Source: a virus. Taken from it: a stretch of 38,840 nucleotides of DNA. Of the stretch, positions 16,809 to 25,150 are shown piece after piece; the stretch's first letter is position 1; each line of letters starts with the position of its first letter. The translations under genes were made by a program, and so were the position numbers. The stretch is taken from IMG/VR virus record IMGVR_UViG_3300028025_003742, positions 1 through 38,840 of that record. One strand, given 5' to 3'. The notes under the pieces are model-generated. The model was not told the origin of the DNA, did not search any database, and was given only the letters and a program-made list of their open reading frames with translations.

Positions 16809-17140
16809 CAAAGGATAGTGCAACTGCAGCTTATGCATTGCTATCTTACTATGCAAAGCTTTACAAGGATCGGTATGGGGTATCTCCTACCGTAAACAAG
16901 TATAAAGAAAAATGGGCAGCATCCTCAATTCTTGACGATTACGATAAAGAAACTGCCCACAAGGTTCTTGAGTATTATTTTAAAATGCAAAAGGAAGGTC
17001 ATCCATTGGGATGGTTCTATAATAATTTTGATATACTACTAGATCGTATTAATGATTCAGAAAAAGACGAACAACTACGCAAAGAGCGTAGGGCACAGAC
17101 AGCAAGATTACGGCAGGAGTGGCTAAATGGGAATGCGTGA
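16805..17140 (+). CDS. Hypothetical protein upstream of the helicase, loader candidate
   Basis: 111 residues with a GTG start overlapping the upstream TGA (GTGA). The helical N-terminal domain (AYALLSYYAKLYKDRYGVSP, then KWAASSILDDYD) and a basic C-terminal helix (LRKERRAQTARLRQEW) are visible. It overlaps the helicase start by 14 bases. Position and helical make-up recall phage helicase-loader or helicase-accessory proteins, but no signature confirms this. Confidence 0.5.
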   Translation: MTKDSATAAYALLSYYAKLYKDRYGVSPTVNKYKEKWAASSILDDYDKETAHKVLEYYFKMQKEGHPLGWFYNNFDILLDRINDSEKDEQLRKERRAQTARLRQEWLNGNA

Positions 17141-18350
17141 AGAGGTAGAGGTTCTCTCTGCAGTATGTAAGAATAAAGATATTCACGTTATGTACGAAAA
17201 CAACGTGGACTCCATGCTTCGTAATTGTGCAGATGTTTGGGACTTTGTAAAAGAATATTATAATGAAACAAAGCAAATTCCAGATACCGATTTACTTGCA
17301 ACAAGATTTCGTGACTTTGAGCCAGTAGATTCTGGTCCAACAATTTATCACGTTAACCGTTTAAAAGAAACATTCTTAGATGAATCATTGCGTGGTGCTG
17401 TTAAAAAGGCAGCCCAGCTATTACAGGATAATCAATCTAGTAATGCACTCAAATCTCTTAATGCAGACATTTCTTCAATTTCTAGATTAACCGCTAGAGT
17501 AAGAGACATTGATGTAACAGATGTAGATGATGCTATGGCATATTTTGAAAAGCAACGTCAGGCTTCAAAACTTGGTGACATTGGAATTCGCTCTGGAATT
17601 GCAGCATTTGATGTTTGTCTACCAATGGGAATATCAAAAGGTCAGCTTGGGGTTCTTCTTGCCTATCCTGCTATTGGTAAGTCTTGGATGGCTATGTTCC
17701 TTGCTGTTAAGGCTTGGGAAAATGGTCGTGTACCAATGATCCTTTCTCTTGAAATGACAGAGCAAGAAGTTCGTAACCGCATCTATACAATTGCAGGTGA
17801 TGGAAAGTTTTCTCATCGTGCAATTAGTGCAGGAAGAATTGATGAAAAAGAGTTTAAAGACTGGGCAGATAAAAATGTTACAGGCAAGCAACCGTTTAAA
17901 ATTATTTCAAATGATGGCGGAAGCGAAGTAACCCCAAACGTTATTAGAGCAAAGATTGATCAGTACAAGCCAGACATTGTGTTCATTGACTACCTTCAAC
18001 TTATGCAAGATAACGCAGGTACAAGCAGCAATGAAACTGTTAAGATTAAAAACTTATCACGAGAACTAAAACTATTAGCAATCTCTGAGCAAGTTCCAAT
18101 CATTGCTATTGCTTCTGCCACTCCAGATGATGCAAGCGACTTGGAGAGTGTACCACAACTTGGGCAGGTTGCTTGGTCTAGACAAATTGCTTATGATGCT
18201 GACTGGGTTTTAGCAATGGGAAGAAAGCAAAATAGTGATGCTTTAGAGTGTGCTTTTAGAAAGAATCGTCATGGATTTCTTGGAGACTTCATAATGTTTG
18301 CTGACTTTGATAAGGGTAAATTTGAGGAGATATTAGACCCAATATCATAA
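17127..18350 (+). CDS. dnaB: Replicative DNA helicase, DnaB-type
   Basis: 407 residues. GGAG 7 bases upstream supports this ATG, although the in-frame ATG at 17133 is also possible. The N-terminal ~110 residues are helical (primase-interacting type). The RecA-like core has a variant Walker A (AYPAIGKS, 179-186), the LSLEM motif (about 207-211), Walker B (IVFIDYLQLM, D288) and a C-terminal basic segment (FRKNRHGF) corresponding to the inter-subunit arginine region. This is a 5'-3' hexameric helicase that unwinds at the fork. It lies directly before the primase, as in many phage replisomes. Walker A has A-I where the family usually has G-V/S-G, but keeps the essential GKS. Confidence 0.9.
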   Translation: MGMREEVEVLSAVCKNKDIHVMYENNVDSMLRNCADVWDFVKEYYNETKQIPDTDLLATRFRDFEPVDSGPTIYHVNRLKETFLDESLRGAVKKAAQLLQDNQSSNALKSLNADISSISRLTARVRDIDVTDVDDAMAYFEKQRQASKLGDIGIRSGIAAFDVCLPMGISKGQLGVLLAYPAIGKSWMAMFLAVKAWENGRVPMILSLEMTEQEVRNRIYTIAGDGKFSHRAISAGRIDEKEFKDWADKNVTGKQPFKIISNDGGSEVTPNVIRAKIDQYKPDIVFIDYLQLMQDNAGTSSNETVKIKNLSRELKLLAISEQVPIIAIASATPDDASDLESVPQLGQVAWSRQIAYDADWVLAMGRKQNSDALECAFRKNRHGFLGDFIMFADFDKGKFEEILDPIS

Positions 18351-18356
18351 TATAAT
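18351..18356 (+). promoter_or_regulatory. -10 box giving a leaderless transcript
   Basis: TATAAT starts one base after the helicase stop and ends exactly six bases before the ATG at 18363. The expected start point is the A of that ATG. The -35 is weak. Confidence 0.45.
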
Positions 18357-18362
18357 TGTACT

Positions 18363-18692
18363 ATGGAATTCATGGGACACAAAAGCATCAAAGGCTTCTC
18401 AATTGACGGTGAAATCAATGATGAAGCCGATTTTGGTAGACTCAGAATACAGTATGAGAATCTTATAGAAGATGATATGAGAACTAGAGGATATATCCCA
18501 CATTTAGATCTTGACCCAGTTTTTACTACAAGCTATAATGGTAGTTCGTTTGAATTTAAAATTACATGCTACGGCATATATGTTGGAAAGGCTAAGGCTA
18601 AGTGCTATACAGGAATAACGGGAACAAGGCTAGTGCCAATGATACCTATGATCCAGACCAAATTGGTGAGATCATCAATGTCTGCGGAATAG
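18363..18692 (+). CDS. Hypothetical protein before the primase
   Basis: 109 residues, with no Shine-Dalgarno and a TATAAT six bases upstream, so probably translated from a leaderless mRNA. It is a mixed alpha/beta sequence (GKSIKGFSIDGEINDEADF, then FEFKITCYGIYVGKAKAK). The last 30 codons lie inside the start of the primase gene in another frame, an overlap of 91 bases. No family is recognised. The C-terminal residues in the overlap (rich in Met, Pro, Thr) look less structured. Confidence 0.5.
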   Translation: MEFMGHKSIKGFSIDGEINDEADFGRLRIQYENLIEDDMRTRGYIPHLDLDPVFTTSYNGSSFEFKITCYGIYVGKAKAKCYTGITGTRLVPMIPMIQTKLVRSSMSAE

Positions 18693-19552
18693 AAGTAGGC
18701 TCTGAGCTAGACACACACTATCTAATATTTTGTCCCTTCCACTATAATAAAAATACACCTGCCTGTGAAGTAGACAAAGAAAAAGGATTGTTCCTTTGCT
18801 TTGCGTGTGGAGAGCGTGGAACACTATTAGACTTAGTAATGCGTACAACAAATAGAAATTACTTTGAAGCATCTAGAGTAATTTCAACTGCTGCAAAAAG
18901 CATTGACTTTGCATCCAGGATTGAAAAAGATATTCAGGTAAAAGAAGAGTTCCTGCAATTTGATAATGAACTAATTGACAGGCTTCATAATGACTTGTTA
19001 TTAAGTGATAAAGCCATCGCATATTTTAAGACTAGAAATATTGAATTAGATGCAATTAAAAAATTTAAGCTTGGATATTCTCCAAAACAAGACATGGTAA
19101 CTGTACCAATTTATTCTCATACAGATATATGTGTAGGATTTGTTGGTCGCTCCGTTGAAGGCAAATCATTTAAAAATTCAACTGGTCTTCCTAGAAATAA
19201 AGTTTTGTTTAATTTAAATAATGTAAAGTTTAGTGACATAGTTGTTGTTGAGTCATCCTTTGATGCTATCCGATTGTGGCAACTAAATATTCCAGCTATT
19301 GCTACATTGGGTGCTAACATTGGAAAGAATCAAATTAATCTAATAAATAAGTATGCAACAAGATTAATTTTAGCAATGGACCAGGATGAGGCTGGCGGTA
19401 GCCTAACTAGAAATTTAAATAAGTCTGTAACAGTACCAATACTTAATATGGACTTTCCAGACGGGGTTAAGGACATTGGAGACATGACGGATAAGCAAAT
19501 TGTTAAATCATTTAATAGCCTAAAGTCCCTTGACCTAGCATTGCTTATCTGA
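18602..19552 (+). CDS. dnaG: DNA primase, CHC2 zinc finger plus TOPRIM
   Basis: 316 residues from a GTG start; no closer ATG precedes the conserved region, so the start is uncertain within the overlap. The CHC2 zinc finger is clear (C44-P-F-H47, C66-F-A-C69). The TOPRIM domain has VVVESSFDA (E217) and LAMDQDEAGG (D260, D262), the metal-binding residues of primer synthesis. It is shorter than bacterial DnaG (about 600 residues) and lacks the C-terminal helicase-binding domain. It lays RNA primers at the fork together with the upstream helicase. Confidence 0.88.
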   Translation: MLYRNNGNKASANDTYDPDQIGEIINVCGIEVGSELDTHYLIFCPFHYNKNTPACEVDKEKGLFLCFACGERGTLLDLVMRTTNRNYFEASRVISTAAKSIDFASRIEKDIQVKEEFLQFDNELIDRLHNDLLLSDKAIAYFKTRNIELDAIKKFKLGYSPKQDMVTVPIYSHTDICVGFVGRSVEGKSFKNSTGLPRNKVLFNLNNVKFSDIVVVESSFDAIRLWQLNIPAIATLGANIGKNQINLINKYATRLILAMDQDEAGGSLTRNLNKSVTVPILNMDFPDGVKDIGDMTDKQIVKSFNSLKSLDLALLI

Positions 19553-19558
19553 TATAAT
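19530..19558 (+). promoter_or_regulatory. Strong promoter before the ssDNA-binding gene
   Basis: TTGACC (19530-19535), 17 bases, TATAAT (19553-19558) with TGA upstream giving an extended -10. It lies over the end of the primase gene and drives the gene at 19607. Confidence 0.7.
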
Positions 19559-19561
19559 AAA

Positions 19562-19584
19562 CGGATAGGTTCACCTACCGAACC
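19562..19584 (+). promoter_or_regulatory. Dyad / stem-loop at the start of the 5' leader
   Basis: CGGATAGGTTCACCTACCG (19562-19580) has arms TAGGT/ACCTA around TC, extended by CGG/CCG with one bulged A. GGTTC/GAACC (19568-19584) can form an alternative 5-bp stem. The dyad starts at the expected transcription start, so it could be an operator or a 5'-end mRNA stabiliser. Confidence 0.45.
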
Positions 19585-19606
19585 AACTATTAAGGAGAAA
19601 TATATT

Positions 19607-20263
19607 ATGGCAAGTATTACAGGATTGGCAAACATTAAAAGTTTGATTGATCGTCCAAAAGGATCAGATGGTCCAAAGGCTCGTTGGCTAAAGCTAGAAG
19701 ATGGTCAGAGCATCAAGATGCGTTTTCTTAATGAAGTAGATGCAGACTCAAAGAACTACGATGCTACTCGTGGTCTAGCAATTGTTGTAGCAGAACACAC
19801 AAACCCTAGAGACTATAAGCGTAAAGGCTTATGCTCAATGGACGAAGAAGGTCGCTGCTACGGTTGCGAAATGAATCGTAAAGATCCAAAGGCAGGATGG
19901 AAGGCTAAGCTTCGCTACTATACTAACGTATTGGTAGATGAAGGTTCCAATGATCCATACGTTGCCATTTGGTCACAAGGTGTAGGTCCAAAGTCACCTA
20001 CAACAACAACCATTGTTGAATATGCTGGAGATACTGGCTCTATTACAAACGTTGTATGGCGTTTGAAGAGAACTGGAACTGGAACACAGACCAGCTATTC
20101 CCTATTCCCACTAACTACAGATGAATCCAGTTTTGACTTTAGTGGTCTTGAGCTCTATAACCTAGAGCAAACTGCTGTACGTCTAGTAAAGTATGCAGAC
20201 CAGGAATCATTTTTCATGGGTCTAGATACAGACGTAACATCAAGCCCATCAGTTGATTGGTAA
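19607..20263 (+). CDS. ssDNA-binding protein, gp32-like with zinc site
   Basis: 218 residues, AAGGAG ribosome site. H64, C76, C84 and C87 (EHTNP, then LCSMDEEGRCYGC) reproduce the His-Cys-Cys-Cys zinc pattern of phage T4 gp32 (H64, C77, C87, C90) with nearly the same spacing. The surrounding beta strands (RWLKLEDGQSIKMRFL, then RYYTNVLVDE) fit an OB-fold core, and the tail is mildly acidic. It would coat single-stranded DNA at the fork and coordinate the replisome. Its place between primase and polymerase and its own strong promoter fit a protein needed in quantity. Assignment is by motif and context. Confidence 0.7.
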   Translation: MASITGLANIKSLIDRPKGSDGPKARWLKLEDGQSIKMRFLNEVDADSKNYDATRGLAIVVAEHTNPRDYKRKGLCSMDEEGRCYGCEMNRKDPKAGWKAKLRYYTNVLVDEGSNDPYVAIWSQGVGPKSPTTTTIVEYAGDTGSITNVVWRLKRTGTGTQTSYSLFPLTTDESSFDFSGLELYNLEQTAVRLVKYADQESFFMGLDTDVTSSPSVDW

Positions 20264-20270
20264 AAGTTAG

Positions 20271-20300
20271 TTGACAGACGTGAGGGTGATGGGCTATAAT
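20271..20300 (+). promoter_or_regulatory. Consensus promoter of the DNA polymerase gene
   Basis: Perfect TTGACA (20271-20276) and perfect TATAAT (20295-20300) with an 18-base spacer. The start point would be near 20307 and the ATG is at 20333, preceded by GGAG. Confidence 0.75.
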
Positions 20301-20316
20301 GGCTTATCACCCTCAC
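20280..20316 (+). promoter_or_regulatory. 11-bp inverted repeat flanking the -10 (operator candidate)
   Basis: GTGAGGGTGAT (20280-20290) and its exact reverse complement ATCACCCTCAC (20306-20316) are separated by 15 bases that contain the -10. The right arm covers the expected start point. This geometry suits a repressor that blocks the polymerase promoter. Confidence 0.65.
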
Positions 20317-20332
20317 TTACTAATGGAGCATA

Positions 20333-23300
20333 ATGTATCATAATCACCACTCACATTCTTACTATAGTTTACTTGATGGGTTTTCGTCACCAGAAGAACT
20401 TCTGAAACGTGCAGAAGAGGTTGGCATGACAGCACTATCAATTACAGATCACGGAACATTAAGTGGTCATAGAGACTTTCTTCTTGCAGCAAAAAATACA
20501 AACGTAAAGCCTATCTTAGGCTTAGAAGCATACTTTACTCCAGATCGTTTAGATAAGCGTTCAAAGAAAGAGCGTGGCGAAGAAGAACAGATTTATAATC
20601 ACTTAATTGTTTTAGCAAAGAATGAAAACGGACTACAAAACCTATCTAAGCTTTCTGAAATTGGGTGGAATGACGGCTTTTTTAATAAGCCCCGTATTGA
20701 TTTTGATGTGCTTGAAAAGCATTCGTCAGACTTAGTTATCCTATCTGGATGTATGAACAGTATTATTGCAAAAGCAATCCAAAATGGAAATATGGAAATG
20801 GCTAAGAGGCACACAGACTGGTTTAAGCAGGTCTTTGGAGATAACTTCTATATGGAACTGCAGCCACACAATCCAGTAGAACTAAATATGGCTATGCTTA
20901 ATTTAGCAGATGATATGGGCATTAAGAGTACAGTAACTTTAGACTGTCACTATGCTTCACCAGAGGATAGGATTGCAGAAGAAATCATGCTTATCCTTGG
21001 CACTCATCCCAACATTCGTAAAGAAGCAAAGTTTGAAGATAGCCGTAAGATTAAAGATATCATTGAACGCCTAGACTATTTATATGGTGATCGTTTTATG
21101 TCATTTAAAGACCTAGACATTCATCTAATGGGACACAAAGATGTTAAAGACCTAATGCTTGATCAAGGTATTGACAGGGATGACCTATATGAAAACTCCA
21201 TGGAGGTATCTGATAAGATTGGTTCATATGATTTCAAGGAGAATTTAGACCTTCTGCCAGTAGAACACAAGAACCCAGATAGAGAGCTTGAGAGGCTTGC
21301 TATGGAGGGTTTAATCAAGCGTGGGGTGGCAGAGGATAAGGTGTACCAGGATCGCTTAAGGGAAGAGCTTGAGATCATTAAGACCAAAAACTTCTCCTCA
21401 TACTTCCTTGTGGTTGCGGATATGATTGGTTGGTCCAAGAGCAACAACATCTTGGTTGGTCCAGGTCGTGGTTCTGCTGCAGGTTCGCTAGTATGCTATG
21501 CACTTGAAATTACAGAAGTTGATCCAATTAAATACGACCTTTTGTTTTTCCGTTTTATTAATCCAGAGCGTAATGACTTCCCAGATATTGATACTGACTA
21601 TGAAGACCGATTCCGTGGTCAAGTAAAAGAGTACCTTGCAGATCAATATACTCACGTTGCATCTATTGCTACATTCTTAAAGTTTAAGGATAAGGGTGTT
21701 GTCAGAGACGTTGCAAGAGCATTCCACATCCCACTTCCAGAAGTTAACAAAGCACTAAAGGGTGTTGAGACTTGGGAAGAATTTATGTCCAGTAAAATGT
21801 CTAAAGAGTTCCGTGATAAATATCCAGAGGTCGTAAAGTATGCTGAAAGATTGCGTGGACGTATTCGTGGAACAGGAATGCATGCTGCTGGTATAGTTGC
21901 ATCTAAAGATGAAATCTGGCGTTATGCACCAATGGAAACTCGCAAGGATACACAATCAGATGAGCGTGTGCAGGTAGTTGCAGTTGACATGGAACAGGCA
22001 GCTGACATTGGACTAATTAAGATTGATGCTCTTGGTCTTAAAACCCTTTCTGTAATTCATGACACATTAGATATGATTAAAGAACGTAAGAAGCAGGATG
22101 TTAGTTTAAGAAAGATTCCTTTAGATGATAAAGAAGTTTTTGCAGACTTAACGGCAGGATTTACTAAGGGCGTATTCCAGGCAGAAACTACACCATATAC
22201 AAATCTATTGATTAAAATGGGTGTGTATAACTTTGATGAACTTGCTGCATCTAACGCTCTTGTTCGTCCAGGTGCAATGAATACAATTGGTGCAGAGTAC
22301 ATTAAACGTAAGAAGGGCAAAGCTCCAGTTAATTATGTACATGATATTGTAAAAGACTTTACAAAAGATACTTATGGGTGTATCCTTTATCAGGAACAAG
22401 TTATGTTAGCCTGTGTTCACTTAGGTGGCATGTCAATGGCAGAAGCAGACAAGGTTCGTAAAATCATTGGTAAGAAAAAAGATGCTAGAGAATTTGACCA
22501 GTATAAAGAAAGGTTTGTTAAGGGTGCTTCACAACACATTACAGAAAAGCAAGCAAAAGATCTATGGCATGACTTTGAGGCACACGCAGGTTATTCCTTT
22601 AACAAATCTCATGCTGTGGCTTATTCTATGCTTAGCTATTGGACGGCTTGGCTAAAGCGTTACTATCCACATGAGTTTATGTATTCTCTTTTAAGAAATG
22701 AGAATGATAAGGATACAAGAACAGACTACCTAATTGAAGCCAAGCGTATTGGGATTTCAATCAGGCTTCCACATATTAATGAGTCCGATATTGACTTTAC
22801 CTTAGAGGGTAATGCCATTAGATTCGGTCTTGGAAACATTAAGTATATATCTGAAAAGAATGGTAAAAAGATTATTGATCGCAGACCGTTCAATTCTTAT
22901 AAGGACTTCCAAGACTTCCAGTCTGAAAAGGGATCGCTAGTTAGTAAAAGAATCGTAGAGTCTTTAAATAAAGTTGGTGCAGCAGCCTTCAGCGATAATC
23001 CTAGAACTGGAGAAGAAAAAGAAAACTACTATGAGTATCTTAATATTCCAGAGTTTACTAGTGACATTCCACGTTGGATTGAAGCGTATGCAAAGCCACT
23101 AGAAGATTACTCAGAAGAGGGATCGTTCTTAGTTCAAGCAATGGTTAAGTCTATTAAGCGTGGAGACGGCTGGAGCAGAATTGAGATTGTAGATAAGACT
23201 GGTAGTGTTGGCATCTTTGATAGATCAGATACAGTTATTGAGCCAGGAAAAATTTACATCTTCTTGGTATCAGATAATAGAATTGGTGCTTATGCAACAG

Positions 23301-23593
23301 CAGAAGACCTAAAGGATTTAACTAATCCATTTATTAAATATTTACAGGCTAAGACTTTAAATCTTGGAGAAGATGAACTATATACAATTAGTTTTACCCC
23401 AAGACTAACTAAGGCTGGTCAAAAGATGGCTAACGCTGTCTTGGCAGATAAAGACAAGGACTTGCACTCTTTGGTAATTTTTCCAAATATGTATGCAACG
23501 TCTCTAGTTAATATGAAGCCAGGTGCAGTATGTAAGCCAGTAATGCAAACAACAAGTTCAGGCAGCGTAACAGTAAAGGAGTTTATACGATAA
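20333..23593 (+). CDS. dnaE: DNA polymerase III alpha subunit, DnaE-type
   Basis: 1086 residues. The N-terminal PHP domain carries HSH (6-8), ITDHG (D39-H40), GLEAY, an ILSGC cysteine and DCHY, so its metal-binding residues look intact and proofreading by PHP is plausible, as in actinobacterial DnaE1. The C-family polymerase core has GPGRGSAAGS and the catalytic aspartates of PDIDTD (D420, D422) plus KIDALGL (D565). The thumb/fingers helix-hairpin-helix region and an OB-like segment near residues 935-965 (FLVQAMVKSI, then IEIVDKTG) follow. It is somewhat shorter than bacterial DnaE at the C-terminus. It copies the phage genome, replacing or supplementing the host enzyme. Confidence 0.95.
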   Translation: MYHNHHSHSYYSLLDGFSSPEELLKRAEEVGMTALSITDHGTLSGHRDFLLAAKNTNVKPILGLEAYFTPDRLDKRSKKERGEEEQIYNHLIVLAKNENGLQNLSKLSEIGWNDGFFNKPRIDFDVLEKHSSDLVILSGCMNSIIAKAIQNGNMEMAKRHTDWFKQVFGDNFYMELQPHNPVELNMAMLNLADDMGIKSTVTLDCHYASPEDRIAEEIMLILGTHPNIRKEAKFEDSRKIKDIIERLDYLYGDRFMSFKDLDIHLMGHKDVKDLMLDQGIDRDDLYENSMEVSDKIGSYDFKENLDLLPVEHKNPDRELERLAMEGLIKRGVAEDKVYQDRLREELEIIKTKNFSSYFLVVADMIGWSKSNNILVGPGRGSAAGSLVCYALEITEVDPIKYDLLFFRFINPERNDFPDIDTDYEDRFRGQVKEYLADQYTHVASIATFLKFKDKGVVRDVARAFHIPLPEVNKALKGVETWEEFMSSKMSKEFRDKYPEVVKYAERLRGRIRGTGMHAAGIVASKDEIWRYAPMETRKDTQSDERVQVVAVDMEQAADIGLIKIDALGLKTLSVIHDTLDMIKERKKQDVSLRKIPLDDKEVFADLTAGFTKGVFQAETTPYTNLLIKMGVYNFDELAASNALVRPGAMNTIGAEYIKRKKGKAPVNYVHDIVKDFTKDTYGCILYQEQVMLACVHLGGMSMAEADKVRKIIGKKKDAREFDQYKERFVKGASQHITEKQAKDLWHDFEAHAGYSFNKSHAVAYSMLSYWTAWLKRYYPHEFMYSLLRNENDKDTRTDYLIEAKRIGISIRLPHINESDIDFTLEGNAIRFGLGNIKYISEKNGKKIIDRRPFNSYKDFQDFQSEKGSLVSKRIVESLNKVGAAAFSDNPRTGEEKENYYEYLNIPEFTSDIPRWIEAYAKPLEDYSEEGSFLVQAMVKSIKRGDGWSRIEIVDKTGSVGIFDRSDTVIEPGKIYIFLVSDNRIGAYATAEDLKDLTNPFIKYLQAKTLNLGEDELYTISFTPRLTKAGQKMANAVLADKDKDLHSLVIFPNMYATSLVNMKPGAVCKPVMQTTSSGSVTVKEFIR

Positions 23594-23937
23594 TGAATTT
23601 AGATAATTTAGCAAGAAGCGTACATCATAATGCAACAGAAAAAGGTTTTTGGGATTACATGTATTCAAACGTAGAGCCAGTAGGAGATACTTTTATCTTC
23701 TTTGCAAAACAAATTGCAATGATCCACTCAGAAGCAACGGAGGTCTTGGAGGCACTTAGAAAGCAAAAGGGACAACAAGAAGTTGTAGAGGAACTAGCAG
23801 ATATCATTATCCGTGTAGTTGATTTGTACCAAGGATTAGTTATGGCTGGTGAAGCTAAAGACTCACTAGAAGATGTAGTAACAAGGAAAACAATCATTAA
23901 TAGCCAGCGTCCAAAAATGCATGGCGTATTGGGATGA
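23593..23937 (+). CDS. MazG-like nucleotide pyrophosphohydrolase
   Basis: 114 residues, with an ATG overlapping the polymerase stop (TAATG). The all-alpha NTP-PPase signature is present: HSEATEVLEAL (ExxE) and EELADIIIRVVDL (ExxD), the Mg2+-binding motifs, ending in the typical RPKMHG. The family hydrolyses (d)NTPs to monophosphates. Phage copies may trim the dNTP pool, remove non-canonical nucleotides or alter alarmone signalling. It sits between polymerase and recA, which fits nucleotide-pool control. Confidence 0.8.
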   Translation: MNLDNLARSVHHNATEKGFWDYMYSNVEPVGDTFIFFAKQIAMIHSEATEVLEALRKQKGQQEVVEELADIIIRVVDLYQGLVMAGEAKDSLEDVVTRKTIINSQRPKMHGVLG

Positions 23938-23943
23938 TATAAT
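23935..23943 (+). promoter_or_regulatory. Extended -10 promoter for recA
   Basis: TGA-TATAAT (23935-23943). The start point would be near 23950, downstream of the ATG at 23946 but upstream of the ATG at 23973, which has its own GGAGAAG ribosome site. This favours 23973 as the true RecA start. Confidence 0.5.
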
Positions 23944-23972
23944 AGATGCTTACAAAAGATAATGGAGAAGTA

Positions 23973-24974
23973 ATGACAACAATTGAAGATATCCTATCAA
24001 GGCTTGACCCTAAAACAAGAAAGCGTGTGCAGCAAGCAACCGAGGTTGAAATTGAAAGACAGCCAACACCAAGTTTAAGTCTTAACGTTGGTCTTAAGGG
24101 TGGTCTTGCTTATGGTCGTCAGGTTTTAATCTGGGGAAATAAGTCTGCAGGTAAGTCATCATTTTGCTTACAAATGATTGCAGAGGCACAAAAGGCTGGA
24201 AAGACTTGTGCGTGGATTGACTCAGAGCAATCTTATTCACCAGAGTGGGCTACAAAGCTTGGAGTTGATTCTGAAAAGCTTATTTACTCTCCTGCAAAAA
24301 CAATTAACGATATGGTTGATGTTGGCGTAGATTTAATGAATGCAGGGGTTGACTTAATTGTAGTAGACTCTATTTCAGCACTGCTACCTGCTATCTATTT
24401 TGAAAAAGATGGCAATGAACTAAAAGAACTACAAGACACTAAGCAGATTGGTGCAGAAGCAAAGGACATGACCCATGCCGTTAAGATGCTTAATTACGCA
24501 AATAAAAATACGTTGCTCGTACTTATATCACAACAACGTAATAGCTTTGGTGGGATGCATGCTACTCATATTCCTACTGGTGGTATGGCAGTTAAGTTCT
24601 TTTCTAGTACTATTGTAAAGTTGTGGTCATCAGAATCAGAGGCTAGTTCAATTAAGGATAAGATTACAGTTGGTGATCGTTTGATTGAGCAAAAGGTTGG
24701 TCGTCCAGTAAACTGGACAATTGACTATAACAAAACTGGACCACAGTTTATTGGTGGATCCTATGACTTCTACTTCCAGGGTGATCACGTTGGTGTAGAC
24801 ACAGTAGCAGACCTAGTTGACACTGCAGAATTAATGGGAATCATTGAGCGTGGTGGTGCATGGTATACAGTTCTTGAAGAACGTTTGCAGGGTCGTGCAA
24901 AGGTTGTAGAATACGTTAGAGACAACAAAGAAGTGTTTGATACTCTTGAAAGTCTGGTATATTCAAAACTATGA
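23973..24974 (+). CDS. recA: RecA recombinase
   Basis: 333 residues from the ATG at 23973 (GGAG 6-7 bases upstream). An in-frame ATG at 23946 lies only 2 bases after a -10 box and has no ribosome site. Walker A is GNKSAGKSS (55-63), Walker B DLIVVDSISALLP, and the conserved SQQRNSFGG and GGMAVKFFSS correspond to loops L1/L2. RecA forms filaments on ssDNA for strand exchange and repair. In a phage with its own DnaE polymerase it probably supports recombination-dependent replication. It is related to phage UvsX/RecA forms and lacks a long acidic C-terminal tail. Confidence 0.9.
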   Translation: MTTIEDILSRLDPKTRKRVQQATEVEIERQPTPSLSLNVGLKGGLAYGRQVLIWGNKSAGKSSFCLQMIAEAQKAGKTCAWIDSEQSYSPEWATKLGVDSEKLIYSPAKTINDMVDVGVDLMNAGVDLIVVDSISALLPAIYFEKDGNELKELQDTKQIGAEAKDMTHAVKMLNYANKNTLLVLISQQRNSFGGMHATHIPTGGMAVKFFSSTIVKLWSSESEASSIKDKITVGDRLIEQKVGRPVNWTIDYNKTGPQFIGGSYDFYFQGDHVGVDTVADLVDTAELMGIIERGGAWYTVLEERLQGRAKVVEYVRDNKEVFDTLESLVYSKL

Positions 24975-25150
24975 TAGATCCAAAAAACTTTGTTAAGACA
25001 GTAGAAATAGTAGATCCTGGAATTAGGGTGTCTGGAAACTTTGCTTGTCAGACATGTGATAAGTATGCAGATCATGCCAGGCTTGACGAAGATGAAATGA
25101 TATTAACTTATTTCTGTTCTGATAATCACCAGAATGAGGCAAAGCTTTGA
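24971..25150 (+). CDS. 59-residue zinc-binding protein
   Basis: The ATG overlaps the recA stop (ATGA). Residues FACQTCDKYADH and FCSDNHQNE give a CxxC plus C/H set able to bind one zinc ion. Its stop overlaps the TTG start of the next gene, so the block recA to nuclease is translated as a coupled series. No family is recognised. Confidence 0.6.
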   Translation: MIDPKNFVKTVEIVDPGIRVSGNFACQTCDKYADHARLDEDEMILTYFCSDNHQNEAKL

